64,000 nucleotides of DNA from Chrysemys picta bellii (lineage: Eukaryota; Chordata; Testudines; Emydidae): contig NC_088805.1 in the NCBI RefSeq assembly GCF_011386835.1, positions 20,518,836 through 20,582,835 of the forward strand. Reading direction: 5' to 3'. A program made the position numbers and the translations under genes. Position 1 is the stretch's first letter; each line of letters opens with the position of its first letter. Shown one piece after another: positions 57,371 to 64,000 of the stretch. The notes below the pieces were generated by a model, which saw only the letters and a list, made by a program, of their open reading frames with translations, was not told the origin of the DNA and searched no databases.

Positions 57371-57612
57371 GCCTGGTCTACACTAGGGGGGAGGGAATTG
57401 ATCTAAGTTACGCAACTTCAGCTATGTGAATAATGTAGCTGAAGTCTACGTACTTAGATCTACTCACCGCAGTGTCTTCACTGCTGCTCCCTTGAGGAGG
57501 TGGATTAACTACAGCAACAGGAGAACCCCCACTCCCATTACTGTCGTAAATGCCTACACTGAAGCACGCTTGTAGCACTGCAGTGGTAGAGTTTCAAATG
57601 TGGACAAGACCA
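57361..57612. mobile_element. Palindromic Harbinger-like MITE, second copy
   Basis: Left tatggcctggtctacactag; right inverse-type gtttcaaatgtggacaagac then c. The internal hairpin cttcagctatgtgaataatg then tagctgaagtctacgta matches that of 25863-26165. It abuts the CR1 3' end within a few bases. Confidence 0.7.
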
Positions 57613-58829
57613 AGAAATTCTACACAAGGTTTTAATGTGATTTAACTGATCCACTTTGAAAGTTAATGCCGATTAATTTTCCTGAGTGTCTCCATGTAGA
57701 CAAGCCTCCAAAGTGAGACTCCAAGAAGAAAACTGGCACTACTGACATAAGAAATATCCCCGAGCCTTTACTGAATATTGAGATGGGGGGGGGGGGGGGC
57801 GGGGCAGAAGATAATAAAAAGAAAAACAATAATAATGAGAACAGAAGATATGCAAGGAGGCCAACTAAGAAGCAATGAAATAGGGTTTAATTTTTAGAGA
57901 AACAAGGAAAAGCTGAAAAATCTATCACAGCCCTGATCTGTGCTGTTAGCAAAGAGAGAGCTGTTAGGGAAGCACAGAGCGTGAATCCAAAGTACTTTTA
58001 TGCAAAGGCTATAGTAATGAATTCCAGTCTTGCCTGAGAGCAATTTTTAAGACAAGTACAGAGGAGAGTTTGGAGTATTGATTTTTTTTTAGACAATAAA
58101 TTGGAATGAGTTGTTAGAATTAGTGCTGCCTGGAACAATTCACGTTAAATCAATGTGCGGGCGAAGAGGGCAGGTTCACAGAGAAGGGTGTTGTGCTTCA
58201 AATTTTAGATCCTTGAATCAGTGTGTAATAGAGCTGCTCCCAGTTCCCCCATCCCCCGCTCTATAGTAACCACTATGGATACAGCTCCAATTAATAAAAC
58301 TTACCTTTATCTATGCATTATCATAATACAAAGACTCAAGGGGGCCACAATCTCTTCAAGCTAATTTAAAACTCATGGTCCTCCTGGGATGCTTGCTGGG
58401 AAATAGAGGAGGGGAATAAAAGGCATTCTCACATTTCAGCGAAATGATGGTTATCCCTTGCAAAGCACAATGAAGTTTCGATTCTGAACATTTATGGGAA
58501 CCTTATTGCCGTTAGATTCAGCGATATGGCTATAATTAAAAATGCCGGTGGTGTTCAGCATGGAAGGTCGGTGCTGCATGTTAAACCGGAAGCGTCCAAG
58601 GGAAATTAGAACAGAGATCAGTAAAACTAAAGCAAATGGACAGCGATATTTTAATTTGCTGGCAAATATTATTATTATACCCAGCTTTGGATATAATAAA
58701 CTCCCCAGTCTCTTTCCCTTGTGTAGGGACTGCTTATTAATTATTAATGTTATTATTAATTTGTTTTTTATTTGTGCTGCAGGATTGACCAGAAGCCCCA
58801 CTCAAGGACTGAGGTCCCATTGTGCTTTA
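57613..58829. other. Intergenic stretch; no gene seen
   Basis: Contains a 17-base G run at about 57784-57800. The part at 58450-58780 is AT-rich with no repeat vocabulary and open frames on both strands; no exon is supported. Confidence 0.4.
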
Positions 58830-59000
58830 TGTGTACAGCAATAGAACAAAAAGACAATCACTGTCCCAAAGGGCTTGCAAAGCATGTGAGCAGAGGCAAC
58901 AGGTGAAGACAACAAACACCTTGTCCTCCCTACAACAGTGAGACAGTTATGATCAGGGTGATAATCAGTGGTCACAGCTCACCTCCCTTCCTGGCCATTG
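58830..59000 (+). repeat. MIR/CORE-type SINE fragment
   Basis: tacagcaatagaacaaaaag, acaatcactgtcccaaaggg and cttgcaaagcatgtgagcag resemble the first half of the element at 20850-21095. A further MIR remnant, tgagctcacacagtgagtcg then gaactaggattagaacccag, follows at about 59185-59275. Confidence 0.5.
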
Positions 59001-59280
59001 TCAAGTGCTTCACACAGTGAGGAGAGTTTTAAGCGGAGATTTGAAGGAGGACAAGGTAGTGGCGGTGAGACATTTTTAAACGGAGTTTCCAAGGGTGTGC
59101 TCCATCCCGAACACATTTAAGGTTAGCTGTTGTGCACTGACTTGAGCTTAAATATGCACTTAAATGTTTTTCTCAATCAGGGCCTTCATCTTGCATGAGC
59201 TCACACAGTGAGTCGGAACTAGGATTAGAACCCAGGAACCTGAGTGCTGGTCCCCTGCTCCACCCGTTACAGATAGACCC

Positions 59281-61615
59281 TGATTTTGCGGCACTCTATT
59301 TTGTACAAAATGCCTTTGTGGCCCCTAGCTGAAGAGAAGGAAATTTTATTTTCCCCCTGATTTTACAAAATCATGACTTTATGAAAGTTTTGTGAGTGTC
59401 TCAAGACGCTTGTAAAATGAGGTTTGCCTGTAGGCTATCTCACTTTCCAATATAAATATATTCCTTAAAAGGCAATAACCAGTGTAATAGGGAGTGAACT
59501 CCTGCGACGGGAATATTGTGTGCACTTTTGTTACATTTATCAATAGGAGATAGATTCCCACAAGGGCCCAGTTTAATTAAACTGCCAATCTCAGTAAGTC
59601 ATATAGTTAACAGCTAGTGGATAAATAAAATGAGCCTAGCCTTATTTGTTATTTGTTCTTGGTCTTTAAACCCAACAGTAATTCCAAAATTGAATTAAAT
59701 TGCTTAACCATTCTAATACAAATTGATGGGCTTATATTTCTTCAGTGAGTAAATGATTGCAGTTCATTATTCACTTACACATAATTAACTTTATAATAAT
59801 TATGCTACTTTTCAATTACTTCAGAACTGGATGCATTTTTGTCATGGAGGTCATAAGTTAATAATAACTTTGCCTTTTTGTCCCCCTTCTTTATTTTTGA
59901 AGGGGTGAGATTTTCTGAGAAAGCCAGATAAAGCCACTGGACCCAGAATACTTTGCAGAGGAAGCAAACAAATCTAAAGGTTCTGTGGATCAGAACCATC
60001 ACAGTTTCAGAGTAATTGCACCTGTATTCTCTCCTGCGTGGTCCACTCTAGGACTGCCCAATCAGCGCTCAGGTCTCCAGCTGGAAGTTGAAGGTTCCAT
60101 GACAAAGATTATCAACTGTGACTAGTGATCTCTGCATACCTAACCTGAGACATTTTACGGAAGCCTGGCTTTGAAAGGCTAGATGCTGAGCGCTTTTTGG
60201 AAATCGGGCCCCTATAAAGGATCTTAAGTTAGTCACCCAAAAAATAAGGTACCCAAAGTCACTAGTCACATTTAAAAATCTTAGCCTATGGTTGTACGTC
60301 CCCCATATCAGGAACCAGCTACCCTAGATCAGTAAATATAAAGCTTGAGCAGGTGCGCTGTGCATTGATTGAAAGGAATGTAATTTCCAGTGATAGTATT
60401 ATATATCATGAAACCAGGAAAAGTTGGCAAGTTAAGGGTTAACTCCTTAGTCAAATGGCAACTCCTCTACTCTCTTCTGATCAGAACATGATAATTGGAG
60501 AAGCTACAAATACTGGGGATTTGCAAGTGGAACAGGTGAAAATGTAACTGGTGATAACTGATGGCTAATTATCTTCAATTAGCATTTGGTAAACAGGTGC
60601 ACTGAGCCATATAAAAGGAAGGAGTGGGAGATTCATGCTGCTACTGCTGTGTTGCTTTCAGGGTTGTTAGTAGCAGGAGGTTGCTGATTAGAAAGTCTAC
60701 TGAAATGCTCTGGAAAGGGGATTTTTTTTCCCTGGCTCTGTGCTGGGGAAGGAAGAGACAGTAAAGTAAAGAGATATGGGGAATTTCTCATGGTGAAGAA
60801 ACCTGGCCTGACCAGCTCTTTTTGAGAGAACCTTTCTGTAGCTATGCCTTAGTCATCTGGTAACTGGCTAACTTGACTAGTTAAAATAGTGCATTGTAAT
60901 ACTAATATGGGAGGGCTTGTAGTAATGGTGAGGGTTATGAGCTGGCTTATCCTATCACCTACATTAAAGAAGAGCTATGTAGGATGGGAGAGGATCATAT
61001 CTACTTCAGTAGAATCTAGTCCTATGCTGCAAATTACCCATTATCTCTCCATAGTAAAGGGTCTTATGGACTAAAGACTATGTAGGAATAACTCATCCAA
61101 CAAACCAGGGCACGCCTGACTAGCTTGCTTAAAAAGGCTTTGAGAGAGAGCTTTGCAGATTAGCATGTGGGACCTAAAACAAAACAGTTTTGATGCCCCT
61201 ATAGCTTTACCTGATTCAGAAGCAATCTCTAAAGCCAGCAGTAGTATGAGAAGCCATAATACCAGGGCTGAGCTAGGCGAACCCAGGGAAACTTGGGAAT
61301 TCACTGCACTGTGGTGTATTCTAGGAGTCTGATACCATTAGTCATAATGCGGTGTGTGTGTGTGAATTTAAAAGGAAATGTCTCTGGATGTAATTGCAAT
61401 TAGAATTTGTAAGGAAACATTTTCAGTTGGGAGGTAGGAATAAGTAGTCAGGTCCTGATTTTATTGTTACTTACACCAATTTTATAATGCTACCTACTCA
61501 AGTGGAGTTGCCCCTCACTGACTTTGGTGTGGGAGGGGAATTAGGCCCTCTGAATCTCCAACTCCTTCAGATAAATAAAATAGAATTTAATTTGGGTGCT
61601 TCTGAAAAGTAACAA
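59281..61615. other. Intergenic stretch; no gene seen
   Basis: AT-rich sequence. A TATA-like atataaaagg at 60609-60618 is followed by no recognisable first exon. A (GT)n run lies at 61353-61365. No gene supported. Confidence 0.4.
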
Positions 61616-61617
61616 TG

Positions 61618-61652
61618 TCATAAGAATGGCCATACTGGGTCAGACCAAAGAT
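61618..61652 (-). mobile_element. CR1 LINE terminal fragment, minus strand
   Basis: cataagaatggccatactgg then gtcagaccaaag is the same terminal phrase as at 8467. Only about 35 bp remain, an extremely 5'-truncated or mostly deleted copy. Confidence 0.75.
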
Positions 61653-62415
61653 GCGTGTTCTCCTCATGACTTTCGCTGGATCTGTGTGCCTCTTGCTTTC
61701 CCCCTTCATTCCCTGCTTATACAGACACTCCTGTGAGAGAGAAAAAGGCTGTTCAAAAAAGGAATTGGGCATTGTGAGTCTACTGGTATGTAATTTGCTC
61801 AAAGAGCCTTTTACTTAAGTATCCCAAGAGAGGGCAGAGATTTTGGATACTTTCCTACCACCTGGTTCAGTTCACCTATCCCATTCCTTACCCTAGAGTA
61901 TTAGAAGAGTGGTTGTTCCACAGTCTCAGACTAGTTTGAGCATCTACCCTTAAGTCAAGATAAGGACTGCAATTCTGTTCCTATGGAAATCGATAAAAGT
62001 TTTACCATTCAGTAGGAAACAGAATGTACCCCATGTGTGCTGGAACCACAGATTATATTCTCAAGGCCTCCCATCGCAATGGGCTCATTGAACTTGATAC
62101 ATCCTAAGTGTATGAATTGTTTTTCTTCCCAAAGTGCATATCTATGACAAGATGCTCTAGGCTAATTTCATTTGTGATACACTGTGTATTTAATTTGAGA
62201 TGGTAGAATTATTTCTTGCAAATATGTTCATTCCAGATTTGCTGCTCCTTTCTTTTCATGAACAGTTCATTTGTGTTTTTCTGTTTGTGAATATGCCCGT
62301 GATCTGTAACCACTTACTGAGAGGTTTGGACAAAACTGTTTCTGCCTGTGGGGTGTTGGCAAACCATTCAGTTCAACTGTCGGCTACTTGTTGCCTGAGG
62401 TTCATGACTGCATGT

Positions 62416-62498
62416 TGGGGTTGGTCCTGCTTGGAGCAGGGGGTTGGACTAGATTACCTCCTGAGGCCTCTTCCACCCCTAATCTTCTATGACTCTGA
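62416..62498 (+). mobile_element. CR1 LINE terminal fragment, plus strand
   Basis: ggttggtcctgcttggagca, gggggttggactagattacc, tcctgaggcctcttccaccc and ctatgactctga match the CR1 3' tail (gggttggactagatgacctc ... ttctatgattctatga). Confidence 0.85.
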
Positions 62499-63427
62499 CT
62501 GGTCTCTTAGATCATGCAGTATTTTTTCTGCTCCTTGTTTGGATGATTGAAACTTTTTAGCCAGGAGAATAGCAAATAACGAATCATACTTCTCTTGCTC
62601 TCACATGAACCTTTAATCACAAGTCAATACAGCCAGCCCCCAAATAAAAACCCCTTTCACATGACTGTTCACCAACTAACCAAGAGAGGAGGTACCAGGG
62701 TTAGTCAAACGGAAGCTTGGAATATGAGTGTTTGGCTGTCCTGCCTTTTTCTACCACATCTATACTAAACTTAACTTTCAAAAGCTTTTCCCCTTAGCAC
62801 TTTGAGGTGGTTGCTGGCATTTCTGACAGTGACAAATAAAAGTTACCTGCAGTTAGAGCTCAGAGCATGAAGTAGTCTATTTGAAACAGTTTTACTCAAG
62901 GTTAGAAATTAAGGTTACCATCAAAGGCGGCTAATTGGATTGCAAGGCTTGTTGCCTGTTCAAGAAACATCAGATGTGCAAATCATCCCATTGTTACCCT
63001 TGCCACATTCTAACAATTAAAGCTTTTACTTGAAAACACTAGACAATTGTATGCAAGGGCGGGGGCGGGGGGAGTCTGTCTTTGTGCAGGCTCCTGTAGA
63101 GAAAATGTCTGGCACCTGGTTAGTATAATAAATGTGCCTGAGCTGCATCTCTCAGTCCCAACTTTCTCTGTTCCAAATCATAAGTTTCATTTGCAAGTAG
63201 GACCCCCCTCCCCACCCCCCGTCCTCACTATGCTGTCACTCTTTGAATCTTCACTAATGAGATATTATTTATCGAGCTGTTGTTCTCTATACGTTCTTTA
63301 CAATAGTTCCTGTCGATAATCTGATTATTTGACTTTAGGGATTGTCACTTTTCTCTGTTTGATGACCACTAGTGTGACCTTTTTCTTATTTTATCATTTG
63401 CTTCCATTTCTTGTATTACTCTTATGC
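62499..63427. other. Intergenic stretch; no gene seen
   Basis: Unique-looking sequence with a short G-rich run at about 63057-63071 and a C-rich run at 63203-63221. No exon supported. Confidence 0.4.
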
Positions 63428-63429
63428 CT

Positions 63430-63506
<77 letters not shown>
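63428..63506. repeat. Compound (CT)n(CA)n microsatellite
   Basis: About 12 CT units (63429-63452) followed by about 27 CA units to 63506, uninterrupted, the longest simple repeat in the window. The 130-codon frame across it (SLSLSLSHTHTHT) is a by-product. Confidence 0.95.
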
Positions 63507-63511
<5 letters not shown>

Positions 63512-64000
63512 GCAAGACTGCAACACAGCTGTATCAGCTGGAAAGATCAGTCCCTCTGCAATACAGAGATTTTGCATATTTTAATTGTAGATGTAACAAT
63601 AATGGACAGGGGGTTTTCTGATGGAGAGAGAGAAGAAAGCAAGGAGAGTAAGAGAATGAGGCAACTCTCCATTTCACGCCAGTGGCCTCTCCAGAGAGAC
63701 AAAGACAAGAGGGAAGAATAGTGAAGAAAGGCTGGATCTAAATCCAGAGTCCTTTCACTGCTTCTCAACTTGTGTTAACATGGAAAGGGCAAAGGGTTTG
63801 GATGGGGGTGCAGATTGTTAGTAGAAAGTATGAGTGTGTGTTGCTCCTAGCTCATCTCACTGAAAATGTGCCCATAAGGCATTCATTTGTAAGAAAATTA
63901 CCAGCGGTGTTCAGTCATTTTTTTAAATCAAATTTGACATAAAATCACTCATCTCTAAATAATGAGTTATCAGAGCCAAAAGATGAATGAAGTCTCAACG
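63507..64000. other. End of window; no gene seen
   Basis: Purine-rich at first (gagagagaagaaagcaagga), then unique-looking. Nothing supportable. Confidence 0.4.

Noticed and set aside
58450..58801. Open frames on both strands in a repeat-free AT-rich block
   Set aside because: The peptides are unrecognised. It could be a conserved non-coding element, but without a cross-species alignment I cannot support any call.
60609..60618. TATA-like atataaaagg as a gene promoter
   Set aside because: No first exon, no CpG-rich context and no downstream gene. A TATA-like 10-mer is expected by chance in AT-rich DNA, though a solo LTR remains possible.
63329..63721. 130-codon open frame with Leu-Ser and His-Thr runs
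   Set aside because: It is a translation of the (CT)n(CA)n microsatellite plus flanks.
1..64000. CRISPR arrays, bacterial operons, tRNA or rRNA genes
   Set aside because: All regular repeats are microsatellites, a minisatellite or transposon foldbacks. The tRNA-like B-box phrases (such as gggaattgaacccag at about 7155) belong to MIR SINEs.

Overview
The window is vertebrate nuclear DNA, most likely from a turtle (an archosaur relative such as a crocodilian is the alternative). Three things point there: a few short, sharply bounded exons with GT..AG borders in very large introns; many fragments of a CR1 LINE whose 3' end carries short TCTATGAA-type repeats; and a dense population of short inverted-repeat DNA transposons (hAT-like with 8-bp duplications, Harbinger-like with TTA/TAA, and a TA-flanked family) plus ancient MIR SINEs. 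The species call is inference from repeat content.

The one host gene I can support lies on the + strand at 2373-~22380. It is the 3' end of a polypeptide N-acetylgalactosaminyltransferase, best matching GALNT9. Four in-phase coding exons (2373-2510, 5399-5494, 20000-20167, 21729-21875) give the last 182 residues: the linker after the catalytic domain and the whole C-terminal ricin-type lectin domain, ending in TGA. A 3' UTR with two AATAAA signals follows. Earlier exons, with the signal anchor and catalytic core, lie upstream of the window.

From ~22.4 kb to the end I find no further host gene. The sequence is intergenic and largely repeat-derived. Landmarks are: a 920-bp hAT-like element with a GC-rich minisatellite inside (23140-24059); hAT-like elements with exact 8-bp duplications (26984-27202, 43318-43689, 56041-56163); a palindromic Harbinger-like element (25863-26165); an element with three hairpin units (~31954-32683); CR1 copies in both orientations, one keeping a 188-codon open C-terminal reading frame (43870-44433); and a decayed autonomous DNA transposon (~47.7-50.2 kb). 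The transposon has long degenerate terminal inverted repeats, a broken transposase-like gene, and four copies of a stress-response-type motif upstream of that gene.

The most interesting items are the 47.7-50.2 kb transposon with its four ATGATGCAAT sites, and the minisatellite-bearing hAT element. No CRISPR array, operon, tRNA or rRNA gene was seen.
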